In this document: piece by piece, positions 17,505 through 25,761 of the stretch
How the letters are laid out: each line of letters begins with the position of its first letter
Position numbering within the stretch: position 1 is the first letter of the stretch
Origin: Actinoplanes oryzae
Lineage (GTDB): Bacteria; Actinomycetota; Actinomycetes; Mycobacteriales; Micromonosporaceae
Direction: 5' to 3'
Assembly (NCBI RefSeq): GCF_030757795.1
Contig: NZ_JAUQWH010000061.1
Coordinates: 1-45,643, forward strand
DNA length: 45,643 nt
Notes under the pieces: model-generated
Told to the model about the DNA's origin: nothing
The model's input: the letters and a program-made list of their open reading frames with translations, nothing else
Database searches by the model: none
Program-made: the position numbers and the translations under genes

Positions 17505-18644
17505 ATGATTGAGGGCGACCCGGCGCAGCTGCAGGACCTGGTCGACACCGTCGCCGCCCGCACCGGGGCGCCGACCACGCTCGAGGACCGCGAGCTGCAC
17601 CTGGTCGCCTCCTCCGGCCACGAGGAGGTGCTCGACGAGGTCCGTCGCCGCTCGATCCTGCGCCGCCGCTCCAGCCCCGACGTCCAGCGCCAGTTCGCGG
17701 CGTTCGGCATCGCGGCCGCCGAGGAGCCGCTGCGGATCCCCGCCGACGCCATCCCGGGCCTGTACGCCCGCTGGTGCATCCCGGTCCGCTGGCGCGGAGT
17801 GGCGTACGGCTATCTCTGGCTCCTCGACCCGGACGAGACCGTGCCGGTCGCCGCGGTGCGCGCGCTCGCCGGCATCGTCGACCAGCTCGCCGTCTCCATG
17901 GCCCGCCGCGCCCAGGCCAGCGACCGCACCTCCCTGGCCGTCGCCGACCTCCTCTCCCCCGACGCCGGCGCCCGCGCCCGAGCCGCCGAGGACCTGCGCC
18001 GCGACGGCCTGATCCCGGCCCGCGACGGCGTCGTCCTGGTCGCCCTGGCCCGCCGCGACGCCGGCCCGGTCGGCCCGGTCAACACCTGGCTGCTGCCCCG
18101 CGGCGTCCTGAGCACCCCCATCGGGCAGCGCAGCGCCCTCGTCCTCCCGGCCGGCACCCCCGATCCGGCGGCCATCGCCGAGCAGGCCGCCCGCTCCCTG
18201 CTCGCCGAGCACCACGGCGGCGTGGCGGCGGGCGTCTCCGGCACCGTCGACCCCACCGACGGCCACACCGCCTGGCGCCAGGCCGGCGCGGCGCTGCGCC
18301 TGGCCCTGCGGGCCGCCCCGGGCGGCGTCGGCGTCCGGTCCTGGCCGGAGCTGGGCGCCCTGCGCCTGCTGGCCCTGGCGGAGCCCGCCACCCTCGCCGC
18401 CACGCTCACCGACGACCGCGCCCGGCGGCTGCTCGACGGCGACCCGGAGCTGGTGCGCACCGCGCGTACCTATCTGGACCTGGCCGGCAACGCCCAGCGC
18501 ACGGCCGCCGCCCTGGCGATCCACCGCCAGACCCTCTACCACCGCCTGCGCCGCGTCACGGCCCTGACCGGCTACGACCTGGAGGACGGCACCGACCGGC
18601 TGACGCTGCACCTGGTGCTACGCCTGGCCGAGCTCAACCCCTGA
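17505..18644 (+). CDS. PucR-family transcriptional regulator of proline catabolism
   Basis: 379 residues. The C-terminal ~60 residues (YLDLAGNAQRTAAALAIHRQ, then TLYHRLRRV and LEDGTDRLTLHLVLRL) are the PucR/CdaR-type helix-turn-helix (HTH_30). The middle has the GGDEF-like PucR linker fold, and the N-terminal ~120 residues could be a ligand-sensing domain. Regulators of this family placed divergently from proline dehydrogenase and pruA act as proline-responsive activators in other actinobacteria; that role is inferred here. ATG 17505 is preferred over ATG 17502 because TACATT lies at the spacing of a leaderless promoter and there is no ribosome-binding site. The 3' end overlaps the convergent gene at 18618 by 27 bases. 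Confidence 0.85.
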   Translation: MIEGDPAQLQDLVDTVAARTGAPTTLEDRELHLVASSGHEEVLDEVRRRSILRRRSSPDVQRQFAAFGIAAAEEPLRIPADAIPGLYARWCIPVRWRGVAYGYLWLLDPDETVPVAAVRALAGIVDQLAVSMARRAQASDRTSLAVADLLSPDAGARARAAEDLRRDGLIPARDGVVLVALARRDAGPVGPVNTWLLPRGVLSTPIGQRSALVLPAGTPDPAAIAEQAARSLLAEHHGGVAAGVSGTVDPTDGHTAWRQAGAALRLALRAAPGGVGVRSWPELGALRLLALAEPATLAATLTDDRARRLLDGDPELVRTARTYLDLAGNAQRTAAALAIHRQTLYHRLRRVTALTGYDLEDGTDRLTLHLVLRLAELNP

Positions 18645-19238
18645 CCCGGTCGCGCGGAACAACTCGTCGAACAGCAGCTCCGGGACGATCGGGAGCTGCC
18701 CCGCCCAGCGCCGGGCCGCACGCCCGGCCAGCGCCGCGGCGCCCGCTTCGGGGCAGGCCAGGGCCAGCGCGGCCGCGAGGAAGCCGAACAGCTCCGAGTC
18801 GTCGGCCCGCGCGGCGATGTCCGGCACGGCCGCGGCCACGGCGGCACGCGCTGCCCGCTCGTCCGCGTTCTCGGGACCGTCCGCCCGGCGCCGGCCGGCC
18901 GTCGCGACGGCGACGAGGTAGGCGACGGCCCAGGCGCGGTGGTAGTCGGTGAGCCGCTGGTCGACGGCGAGGGCGGCGAGCACCGGCACCCGCTCCGCCG
19001 TCCACGGCCGGCAGGTGTCCCCGGGCAACGCATCGTCGAAGAGCTCCGCCAGCACCCCGGCCACGTCGTCGTGCTGCCAGGCGCCGAGCTCCTCGTGCTG
19101 CTCGTAGCCGTCCCGCTCCCCCGGGCCCGCGCCGGGCTCGTCCACCGGATCCCCGGACAGCCGCGCGACGTGGTCCGCGATCGCGTCGAGTTCCGGCGCG
19201 CCCCACTCCTCGGCGGCGTACCGCAGAGCGGGTTGCAC
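18618..19238 (-). CDS. Hypothetical Ala-rich helical protein
   Basis: 206 residues, no signal peptide or membrane helix. After an acidic stretch (DEPGAGPGERDGYEQHEEL) the sequence is mostly amphipathic helices rich in Ala, Leu and Asp (VPVLAALAVDQRLTDYHRAW, DIAARADDSELFGFLAAALA), reminiscent of HEAT-like helical repeats but without a clear repeat period. I do not recognise a family. GTG 19238 is the start used; a short GAGGG lies just before it. The next gene, a STAS protein, ends only 4 bases upstream, so they may be co-transcribed. Confidence 0.65.
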   Translation of the reverse strand: MQPALRYAAEEWGAPELDAIADHVARLSGDPVDEPGAGPGERDGYEQHEELGAWQHDDVAGVLAELFDDALPGDTCRPWTAERVPVLAALAVDQRLTDYHRAWAVAYLVAVATAGRRRADGPENADERAARAAVAAAVPDIAARADDSELFGFLAAALALACPEAGAAALAGRAARRWAGQLPIVPELLFDELFRATGSGVELGQA

Positions 19239-19242
19239 GCCC

Positions 19243-19596
19243 TCAGCTTACGGCGGGGTCGCCCAGCCACAGCGGCACGGGGGTCTCGTCCGCCGGGTCG
19301 CCCGCGACCCAGCTCAGGGCGGCGCCGGGAGTGGCGAAGGTCGGAAACGCCGCCTCCAGCCGCATGGTGTGCAGGACCGTGAGGACCAGCCGGGACGGGG
19401 CCGCCAGGCACAGGTGTCCGCCGCGCCGGCGCAGGTCCTGGCGGGCACGGACGAGCAGGGCGAGGCTGTCGTGGTCGAGGCCCGGCACGTCGGCGAGGTC
19501 GAGCACGACGTGCTGCCCGGCGGCGACGGCGGCGGTCAGGGCGGCACGGTCGCCCTGCCACGGGAGCACGGCCGGAGCGGAAGCCAGGATGGTCAC
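19243..19596 (-). CDS. STAS-domain protein, anti-sigma-factor antagonist type
   Basis: 117 residues forming a single STAS domain: strand VTILASAPAVLPW, HVVLDLADVPGLDHDSLALL (the conserved Asp-x-x-Ser region at the start of helix 2), RARQDLRRRGGHLCLA and VLTVLHTMRLEAAFPTF. The Ser in DHDS matches the residue phosphorylated by anti-sigma kinases in SpoIIAA/RsbV-type proteins. It is therefore likely to take part in partner switching that controls a stress sigma factor; no kinase or sigma gene lies nearby. The start at GTG 19596 was preferred over an upstream open frame because it begins exactly at the first strand; its ribosome-binding site is weak. Confidence 0.78.
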   Translation of the reverse strand: MTILASAPAVLPWQGDRAALTAAVAAGQHVVLDLADVPGLDHDSLALLVRARQDLRRRGGHLCLAAPSRLVLTVLHTMRLEAAFPTFATPGAALSWVAGDPADETPVPLWLGDPAVS

Positions 19597-19694
19597 CGGT
19601 CCAGAGTGCCCTGGCGGGCGCGGCGCCGCATCCTCCCGCCGTAGGCATCGCTGTACCGCGCCCGTGGTAGTCCCGCAGTCGGTAGCGTGGCGGC

Positions 19695-20234
19695 ATGCGA
19701 GATCAGAGTCTGCGCGAACGGGTCGTCCGCTACCGGGCCGACCCGGCCCTGCCACGCGAGCAGGCCGCGGCGCGGATCTCGGCGTACGTCTACGGGAACA
19801 TCATCGTCTTCGCCACCACCGTGCCGCTGCTGCCCGCGGACCTGCACCACGCCCACGCCGCCCTGCTGGTGCTCGGGGTGGCGGCGTCGACCTACCTGGC
19901 GCACGTGTTCGCCGACGTCGTCGGGCACAACGTCCGCTCCGAGCTGCCGCTGACCCGCGCGGACCTGTGGCACGAGCTGCGCGACTCCTGGCCCGTGCTC
20001 ACCTCGGGGCTGGTGCCGGCGGCGCTGCTCGCGGCCGGGGCGTGGCACTGGGTGCCCGGGCAGGCGGCCCTGGTGACCTCGGAGGCGTACCTGCTGCTGC
20101 GCATGGCCCTGATCGGGTTGCTGATGGAGCGGCTCCGATCGGGGCGCCCGTCCGCGCGCACCCTGCTGGCGGGCGTGCTGCTGGCCGCCGCGGCCGCCGG
20201 CGTCTCACTGGTGAAGGTGGCCGTGGGTCACTGA
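19695..20234 (+). CDS. Integral membrane protein of unknown function
   Basis: 179 residues: a charged N-terminal ~25 residues, then about five hydrophobic helices (VYGNIIVFATTVPLLP, ALLVLGVAASTYLAHVF, VLTSGLVPAALLAAGAW, SEAYLLLRMALIGLLME, LLAGVLLAAAAAGVSLV). A conserved-looking HVFADVVGHN segment follows helix 2 and could bind metal or substrate. I cannot name a family. TAGCGT at 19683-19688 lies 6 bases before the ATG with no ribosome-binding site, so a leaderless mRNA is likely. The 3' end overlaps the convergent DUF4832 gene by 30 bases. Confidence 0.72.
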   Translation: MRDQSLRERVVRYRADPALPREQAAARISAYVYGNIIVFATTVPLLPADLHHAHAALLVLGVAASTYLAHVFADVVGHNVRSELPLTRADLWHELRDSWPVLTSGLVPAALLAAGAWHWVPGQAALVTSEAYLLLRMALIGLLMERLRSGRPSARTLLAGVLLAAAAAGVSLVKVAVGH

Positions 20235-21545
20235 CACCGTCTGCTGCAGATCGTTGTAGCCGGTGGCCGCCTCCCACGTGCCCACATTGGCGAGCCGGAT
20301 CGAGTACTCCGGACGGTCCCGCAGCGACGGACTCGCGTCGGGCAGGTTGAGCAGCAGCTGGTAGCGCCCCGACGGGATCCCGGCCAGCGACGCCGTGACC
20401 GTCACCCTGTCCTGCCAGCGCCGCAGGTCGGAGGGGATCGGGATCCGGTGCACCCGCGCGCCGTCGCGCAGCACGAGCTCGGCGCCACGGGCATTGATCG
20501 GCGCCGCCCAGCCGTCGTTGCGCAGCCCCAGCCGTACGGTCAGCGTGGCTCCGCGGACGGCGACGGTGCTGTCGGTGAGCGCGAGACGGTATCCCAGCGA
20601 TCGGCGCACGGTGTCCCAGCAGCCGCCCGCCTCCCAGCCCCGCAGCACGTCCCGCTGATAGTCGGTGTTGAGGAAGGTCCAGTGGAAGCCGCTCAGCTCC
20701 GCCAGCGCCGTCGGGCAGTCGCTGCGCGGCGGGTTCGCGACGCAGGTCTCCCCGCCCATGGCGACATACGAGGTGTCCGCCCGCAGATACGGATACTCGA
20801 CCGCCGGATCCACGTAGGTGCCGTAGTCGTCGTAGGGCGCGAGGAAGCAGTCGTTGTGGTGCCCGACGCGCGCCTGCGGCGTGTCCGTGTACGCCTGCCC
20901 GGGGCCGACCGGCTCCGTCCCGTACAGGGTGCGCTTGTAGTGGGGGGTGCGCAGTTGCACCTGACGCGACGCGGGCAGGGCCGCCAGCAGCCGGTCGACG
21001 ACCCGGCGCCGGTTGGCCTGGTCGGCGGCCGAGACGACGCCCTCGTTGCCGAAGTGCCGGGTGTAGTACCACTCGCCCCACGCCCCGACGAAGCCCGCCT
21101 GCACGACGTGGATGACGTCGGCGTTCGCCCGCAGGTACGGCGTCAGCTGCCCGATGTGCCCCAGCACCCGCTCGACGGGGGCGTCGTCCCCGGCCGGATC
21201 GTCGGTGTACGCGAACCGGAGCACCATCTTGAGCCCGGCCGCCCGCACCGCGCCGGCCTGCTCCTCGAAGTGCGCCAGCGCCGCCGCACCGATCGGCGCG
21301 TCCTGGAATCCCCGCAGATAGAAAATGCACATCACCAGCGAGATGTGCTCCTCGGTCCGATAGGCGCGCAGCACGGCGGGGTCGAACGTCGTGGCGTCGC
21401 AGTCGCCGCTGTGGTGGTAGAGCCCGCGGTCCGGGTTGGCGATGTCGGCCGTGTCCGTCCGGTAGACGACGCGCTCGGCACCGTGGACCGGGACGGCACC
21501 GAGCGTCGTGGCGGCGAGCACGCCGGCGAGGAGGGCAGCGATCAC
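20205..21545 (-). CDS. Secreted DUF4874/DUF4832 protein
   Basis: 446 residues. A short signal peptide (VIAALLAGVLAATTLGAVPVHGA) is followed by a TIM-barrel-like DUF4874 domain (NPDRGLYHHSGDCD, SLVMCIFYLRGFQDAPI, GLKMVLRFAYTDD, VVQAGFVGAWGEWYYT) and DUF4832 (~220-446: HHNDCFLAPYDDYGTYVD, GWEAGGCWDTVRRSLGYRL, ending in a beta-sandwich). Such proteins resemble glycoside hydrolases, and GAWGEW in the barrel is where a carboxylate active site would be expected, but no activity is proven. An in-frame TAG stands two codons before the GTG, so it is the first possible start; the signal peptide lacks the usual positive n-region. Confidence 0.82.
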   Translation of the reverse strand: MIAALLAGVLAATTLGAVPVHGAERVVYRTDTADIANPDRGLYHHSGDCDATTFDPAVLRAYRTEEHISLVMCIFYLRGFQDAPIGAAALAHFEEQAGAVRAAGLKMVLRFAYTDDPAGDDAPVERVLGHIGQLTPYLRANADVIHVVQAGFVGAWGEWYYTRHFGNEGVVSAADQANRRRVVDRLLAALPASRQVQLRTPHYKRTLYGTEPVGPGQAYTDTPQARVGHHNDCFLAPYDDYGTYVDPAVEYPYLRADTSYVAMGGETCVANPPRSDCPTALAELSGFHWTFLNTDYQRDVLRGWEAGGCWDTVRRSLGYRLALTDSTVAVRGATLTVRLGLRNDGWAAPINARGAELVLRDGARVHRIPIPSDLRRWQDRVTVTASLAGIPSGRYQLLLNLPDASPSLRDRPEYSIRLANVGTWEAATGYNDLQQTVSVTHGHLHQ

Positions 21546-21597
21546 CGCCTATTTCTATGGTCTCCGTGATAATTCCGTCAAGCCCCTCGCGCCGGGC

Positions 21598-22611
21598 TCA
21601 GGAGAAGAGCGCCGAGTAGCCGTTCAGGGCCGGCTGCCCGCCCAGGTGGGCGTACAGGACGGTGGACGAGGCCGGGATCTCGCGGCGCGACACGAGGTCG
21701 ATGAGGGCGGCCAGGCTCTTGCCCTCGTAGACCGGATCCGTGACCATGCCCTCGGTGCGCGCGCCCAGCTTCATCGCGTCCAGAGTGGCCTCGTCCGGGA
21801 TCCCGTACGTGCCGGCGTGGTACCTGTCGTCCAGGACGATCTCCTCCTCGGTCAGCTCCCGCTCCACCCCGATCAGCGCCGCCGTGGCGCGGGCGATCCG
21901 GGCGACCTGGTCGCGGGTCTCGGCGGGCTTGGCGGAGCCGTCGATGCCCAGGACGCGGCGGGGCCGGTCGTCGCCGAGGGCCGCGAAGCCCGCGATCATG
22001 CCGGCCTGGGTGCTGCCGGTGACCGAGCAGACGACGATCGTGTCGAAGAAGACGCCCAGCTCGGCCTCCTGCCGCGCGACCTCGGCCGCCCAGCCCGCGA
22101 AGCCCAGGCCGCCCAGGCGATGGTCGGAGGCGCCGGCCGGGATGGCGTAGGGCTTGCCGCCCGCCGCCTCGACCTCGGCGAGCGCGAGGTCCCAGCTCTC
22201 CTTGAAGCCGATGCCGAAGCCGGCCTTGACCAGCCGCACGTCCGCCCCGGCGAGCCGGCTGATGAGGATGTTGCCGACCTTGTCGTAGACGCTGTCCGGC
22301 CAGTCGACCCAGCTCTCCTGCACGAGCACGCACTTCAGCCCGGCGTACGCCGCGACGGCCGCGACCTGCCGCGTGTGGTTGGACTGCACGCCGCCGATGG
22401 ACACCAGCGTGTCGCAGCCCTGCGCCAGCGCGTCGGCCACGAGGTACTCGAGCTTGCGGGTCTTGTTGCCGCCGAAGGCGATGCCGGAGTTGACGTCCTC
22501 GCGCTTGGCCCACAGCTCGGCGCCGGCCAGGTGCCGGGTCAGCCTCTCCAGCTTGTGTACGGGCGACGGCCCGAGCAGCAGCGGATAACGCTCGAAGTCA
22601 GTCAGTGCCAT
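21598..22611 (-). CDS. acdS: 1-aminocyclopropane-1-carboxylate (ACC) deaminase
   Basis: 337 residues, PLP fold type II. It cleaves ACC, the plant ethylene precursor, to 2-oxobutyrate and ammonia. The sequence tracks Pseudomonas AcdS almost end to end: FERYPLLLGPSP, KREDVNSGIAFGGNKTRKLE (PLP-binding K50), GGVQSNHTRQVAA (S77), VCSVTGSTQAGM (phosphate loop), DPVYEGKS and LYAHLGGQPALN. The Glu of YEGK and the Leu of AHLGG are the residues used to tell ACC deaminases from D-cysteine desulfhydrases, and both are kept. AGGGGGA lies 6 bases before the ATG. The gene overlaps the GntR regulator stop by 14 bases. Suggests a plant-associated or soil lifestyle. Confidence 0.95.
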   Translation of the reverse strand: MALTDFERYPLLLGPSPVHKLERLTRHLAGAELWAKREDVNSGIAFGGNKTRKLEYLVADALAQGCDTLVSIGGVQSNHTRQVAAVAAYAGLKCVLVQESWVDWPDSVYDKVGNILISRLAGADVRLVKAGFGIGFKESWDLALAEVEAAGGKPYAIPAGASDHRLGGLGFAGWAAEVARQEAELGVFFDTIVVCSVTGSTQAGMIAGFAALGDDRPRRVLGIDGSAKPAETRDQVARIARATAALIGVERELTEEEIVLDDRYHAGTYGIPDEATLDAMKLGARTEGMVTDPVYEGKSLAALIDLVSRREIPASSTVLYAHLGGQPALNGYSALFS

Positions 22612-23236
22612 GGTGGTCCCCCTGGTGGATGCGGCCCCAGATCACGCGGTTGACGGCGACGGCCCGGGTCACGTCGCCGGCGGTGAGCGCCTCGATGAGC
22701 TCGTCGTGCTGCCGCACCGAGCGCTCGCCGTGCGGCGATGCCCACAGCAACCGTTCGGCACGGCGGATCAGCGGGGTGAAACGTTCGATGGTGAGCGCGG
22801 CGGCCGCGTTGCCGCACGCGAGGACGGGCACGGCATGCAGCTCGTCGTCGGCGTCGAGCGCCGCGTCGAGGTCGCCGGAGCGCACCGCGGCGGCGAAGCG
22901 CTCCCCCGCCGTACGCATGCGGCCGAGCTGCCCCGCGGTGAGCGCGACCGATCGCAGCGCCAGGTCGTGCATCGCCCCGACGACCGTGGCCGCGTCGGCG
23001 ACATCCTTCTCGACCAGCGGCGTGACCCGCGTGTAGCTCTGCGGCTTGCTCTCGACGAGCCCCTCCGCGGTGAGCCGGCTGATGGCGTCGCGCACCGGCG
23101 CCTTGGACAGCCCGAGGCGGTCCGCGAGATCGTCGGGCCGCAGCGCGGCACCGGGCGCGAGGCTGCCGTCCACGATCGCGGCACGCAGCCGCTGATACGC
23201 CGCATCCCGCAACAAGCTCCGCCCGACCCGCTCCAC
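22598..23236 (-). CDS. GntR-family (FadR/FCD type) regulator of acdS
   Basis: 212 residues. An N-terminal winged helix (YQRLRAAIVDGSLAPGAAL, LADRLGLSKAPVRDAISRL, GLVESKP) is followed by an all-helical FCD-type ligand domain with His/Asp metal-ligand candidates (MHDLALRSVAL, DDELHAVPVL, RQHDELIEALTAGD). It is the first gene of a two-gene unit with acdS, overlapping it by 14 bases, so it most likely controls acdS, perhaps in response to an amino or keto acid. The start at GTG 23236 is chosen because TAACAT (23244-23249 on the minus strand) lies 7 bases upstream as a leaderless -10; TTG 23257 would give a longer form. Confidence 0.86.
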   Translation of the reverse strand: MERVGRSLLRDAAYQRLRAAIVDGSLAPGAALRPDDLADRLGLSKAPVRDAISRLTAEGLVESKPQSYTRVTPLVEKDVADAATVVGAMHDLALRSVALTAGQLGRMRTAGERFAAAVRSGDLDAALDADDELHAVPVLACGNAAAALTIERFTPLIRRAERLLWASPHGERSVRQHDELIEALTAGDVTRAVAVNRVIWGRIHQGDHHGTD

Positions 23237-23270
23237 AACTGAAATGTTAGATGACAACAGCTAAGAGCGT

Positions 23271-23957
23271 CTACCCCGCCACAACTCCGCGACGGGTGCG
23301 GCGCGCGAAGGCTCCCGGGCGCCCGGCGAGGGTCCGCGGGCCCACGGCCTCGACGGTCGGATGCGGCGAAACGGCCGGCTGGCGCGAGGGCGCGGGCCGG
23401 GGTTCGGGGGCGGGCTCGCGGGAGGATGCGCGCCGGGCGACGACGTGGAGGGCGAAGAGGGCGTAGCCGGCCAGCACGGGGACCAGGGCCGGGTGGACCA
23501 GCACGGCGAGCACGCCCGCCAGCCCCACCACGCCGGCGGACGCGAGGAGGGTGCCCGGGCGGGCGAGGCGCCGGGCCGCTCGCGGGGAGGCGGTCACCGC
23601 GAGCAGCCCCGCGAGGCCGGTCACGCCGAGGGCGGTCACGAGCAGCGCGGCGAGGGCCACGGGACCGCCGGGCGCTGCTCCCGAGCGTACGGCCAGGAAG
23701 TCGATCGTGATCAGCGCGAGCGCCGCGACCAGCGCGAGCGACCAGCCCAGGCCGGGCAGCAGGGAGCGCGCGAAGGTCGCCCCCAGCGACCGCGGCGAGG
23801 GCCACGTGTCGTGGTCGAGGTGGTGGCGGATCGCCGCGCTGCCGGTGGCGACGGCCGCGCCCGCCGTGACCACCGGCAGCGCCGCCCCCGTGACCAGAAA
23901 GCCCAGGACCGCGAGATCGGCCGCCGTACGGGCGGAATCACGCCAATCACGACGCAT
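23271..23957 (-). CDS. YesL-like DUF624 membrane protein
   Basis: 228 residues with about five membrane helices. The front (LAVLGFLVTGAALPVVTAG then AIRHHLD and ATFARSLLPGLGWSLAL) matches the DUF624/YesL layout, in which a LPVVT turn follows helix 1. The last ~55 residues are a basic, Pro/Arg-rich cytosolic tail unlike the family. YesL sits in rhamnogalacturonan and sugar ABC operons of Bacillus and its exact job is unknown. Here it starts only 6 bases after the second permease gene, so it is part of the pectin-sugar transporter operon. Confidence 0.7.
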   Translation of the reverse strand: MRRDWRDSARTAADLAVLGFLVTGAALPVVTAGAAVATGSAAIRHHLDHDTWPSPRSLGATFARSLLPGLGWSLALVAALALITIDFLAVRSGAAPGGPVALAALLVTALGVTGLAGLLAVTASPRAARRLARPGTLLASAGVVGLAGVLAVLVHPALVPVLAGYALFALHVVARRASSREPAPEPRPAPSRQPAVSPHPTVEAVGPRTLAGRPGAFARRTRRGVVAG

Positions 23958-23963
23958 GGCACT

Positions 23964-24794
23964 TCACCCCTTGAGGCCGCTGGTGTTGATGCCCTCCACG
24001 AGCAGCCGCTGGAAGGCGACGAAGAACAGGAACACGGGGACGAGCGACAACAACGACATGGCGAACATGGGCCCCACCGCCGACTCGCTCGTGGAGTCGA
24101 TGAACAGCGTCAGCGCCACCGGGGCGGTGTAGTCGTTCAGCTCGGACAGGTAGACCAGCTGGCGGAAGAAGTCGTTCCAGGTCCAGATGAACGAGAAGAT
24201 CGCCGTGGTCACCAGCGCCGGGCGGCTGAGCGGCAGGATGACGTGCTGGAAGATCCGGTACGGGCTGGCGCCGTCGATCGTCGCCGCCTCGTCCAGCTCC
24301 CGCGGGATCCCCCGCATGAACTGCACCATGAGGAAGACGAAGAACGCCTCGGTCGCCAGGAACTGCGGCACCAGCAGCGGCAGGTACGGGAAGTCGCCGC
24401 CCACCCAGCCGAGCGTCCGGAAGAGGATGTACTGCGGGATGATCAGCACGTGCCCGGGCAGCAGCAGCGTCCCGATCATGACCGCGAACCACAGGCCGCG
24501 CAGGCGGAACCGGAGCCGCCCGAGGGCGTACGCGGCGAGCAGGCAGCTGATCACGTTGCCCACCACCGTCAGGATCGACACCAGGGCGCTGTTGAGGAAG
24601 AAGCGCCCGAAGCTGACGTCGAAGTTGTTCCAGCCGTTGGTGAAGTTCGACGGCGTGAACGTCTCGGGCACCAGCCCGATGTTGCTGGCGATCTCCTGCG
24701 GTGACTTGACGGACGTGCCGACCATCCAGATCAGCGGATAGAGCACCACGACGACGATGAGCAGGAGCACGAGCACGCGGAGATAGCGGCGCAT
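23964..24794 (-). CDS. ABC sugar transporter permease, MalG type
   Basis: 276 residues, six membrane helices, start MRRYLRVLVLLLIVVVVLYP. The cytoplasmic EAA loop that docks to the ATPase is clear: ELDEAATIDGASPYRIFQH followed by VILPLSRP. A periplasmic-facing segment between helices 1 and 2 carries the SPQEIASN motif typical of CUT1 permeases. The start overlaps the stop of the first permease by one base. No ATPase gene is in the cluster, so a shared MsiK-type ATPase encoded elsewhere is expected, as is usual for actinomycete CUT1 systems. Confidence 0.93.
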   Translation of the reverse strand: MRRYLRVLVLLLIVVVVLYPLIWMVGTSVKSPQEIASNIGLVPETFTPSNFTNGWNNFDVSFGRFFLNSALVSILTVVGNVISCLLAAYALGRLRFRLRGLWFAVMIGTLLLPGHVLIIPQYILFRTLGWVGGDFPYLPLLVPQFLATEAFFVFLMVQFMRGIPRELDEAATIDGASPYRIFQHVILPLSRPALVTTAIFSFIWTWNDFFRQLVYLSELNDYTAPVALTLFIDSTSESAVGPMFAMSLLSLVPVFLFFVAFQRLLVEGINTSGLKG

Positions 24795-25747
24795 CAGCGG
24801 CCCTCGCTGTCGGAGTAGTGGACCCAGAACCGGCCGGTGCGGAACAGCACGACCGTGATCAGGCCGATCGCGAGCAGGAACACCCACGCCATCGCGGACG
24901 CGTAACCCATGTCGAGGCGGACGAATCCGTTGATGTAAAGGTTCAGCGTGTACATCAGCGTGGAGTCGACCGGGCCGCCCTCGCCGTTGCTGATGACGAA
25001 GGCGGAGGTGAATCCCTGGAAGCCGTTGATCGTCTCCAGCACCAGGTTGAAGAAGATCACCGGGGACAGCATCGGCAGCGTGATGTGCACGAATTGCCGC
25101 CAGGCGCCGGCGCCGTCGACCGACGCGGCCTCGTACAGTTCCGCGGGGACCTGTTTCAGGCCGGCCAGGAAAATGATCATCGGCGCGCCGAACTGCCAGA
25201 TCGCCAGCAGCATGAGCGTTTCCAGCGCCCATTTCGGATCATTGACCCAGGGCGCGCCCTCGATGCCGAAGACGCCGAGCAGCGAGTTGAAGGCGCCGTC
25301 CCGGTTGAACATGCTCACCCAGACGATGGCGAGCGCGACGCTGCCGCCGAGCAGCGACGGCAGATAGAACAGCCCGCGGAACAACCCGACCCCGCGGAAG
25401 ACCCGGTTGAGCAGCAGCGCCACCCCGAGGGCCGCGGCCAGCTTCAACGGCACGGCCACCAGCGCGAACGTCACGGTGACGCGCACCGAGTGCCAGTACG
25501 ACGGGTCGTCGGTGAACATCCGCCGGTAGTTGTCCCAGCCCACCCACTCGGCCTCGGTCAGCGGGGTGAGCACGTCGTAGTTGGTGAAGCTGAGGTAGAG
25601 CGACAGCAGCATCGGGATCGCCGTGATCACCGCGAGGCCGAGCAGCCACGGGCTGAGGAACAGGTAGCCGGGCAGATTCTCCCGGCGGCGGGCCACGCCC
25701 GGGGCCTGCCGGTGGGTGGCAGGCTCCCGGGGTGGTGCCGGACTCAT
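24794..25747 (-). CDS. ABC sugar transporter permease, UgpA/MalF type
   Basis: 317 residues, six helices after a basic cytosolic leader (MSPAPPREPATHRQAPGVAR). The EAA motif is present (ELYEAASVDGAGAWRQFVH then ITLPMLSP). GYLFLSPWLLGLAVIT and SLYLSFTNYDVL are typical of the first subunit of CUT1 permease pairs. The start at ATG 25747 is used; GTG 25756 is an alternative with AGGG 9 bases upstream. It pairs with the MalG-type subunit to form the pore for sugars delivered by the binding protein. Confidence 0.92.
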   Translation of the reverse strand: MSPAPPREPATHRQAPGVARRRENLPGYLFLSPWLLGLAVITAIPMLLSLYLSFTNYDVLTPLTEAEWVGWDNYRRMFTDDPSYWHSVRVTVTFALVAVPLKLAAALGVALLLNRVFRGVGLFRGLFYLPSLLGGSVALAIVWVSMFNRDGAFNSLLGVFGIEGAPWVNDPKWALETLMLLAIWQFGAPMIIFLAGLKQVPAELYEAASVDGAGAWRQFVHITLPMLSPVIFFNLVLETINGFQGFTSAFVISNGEGGPVDSTLMYTLNLYINGFVRLDMGYASAMAWVFLLAIGLITVVLFRTGRFWVHYSDSEGR

Positions 25748-25761
25748 GACAGCCACGTAGG

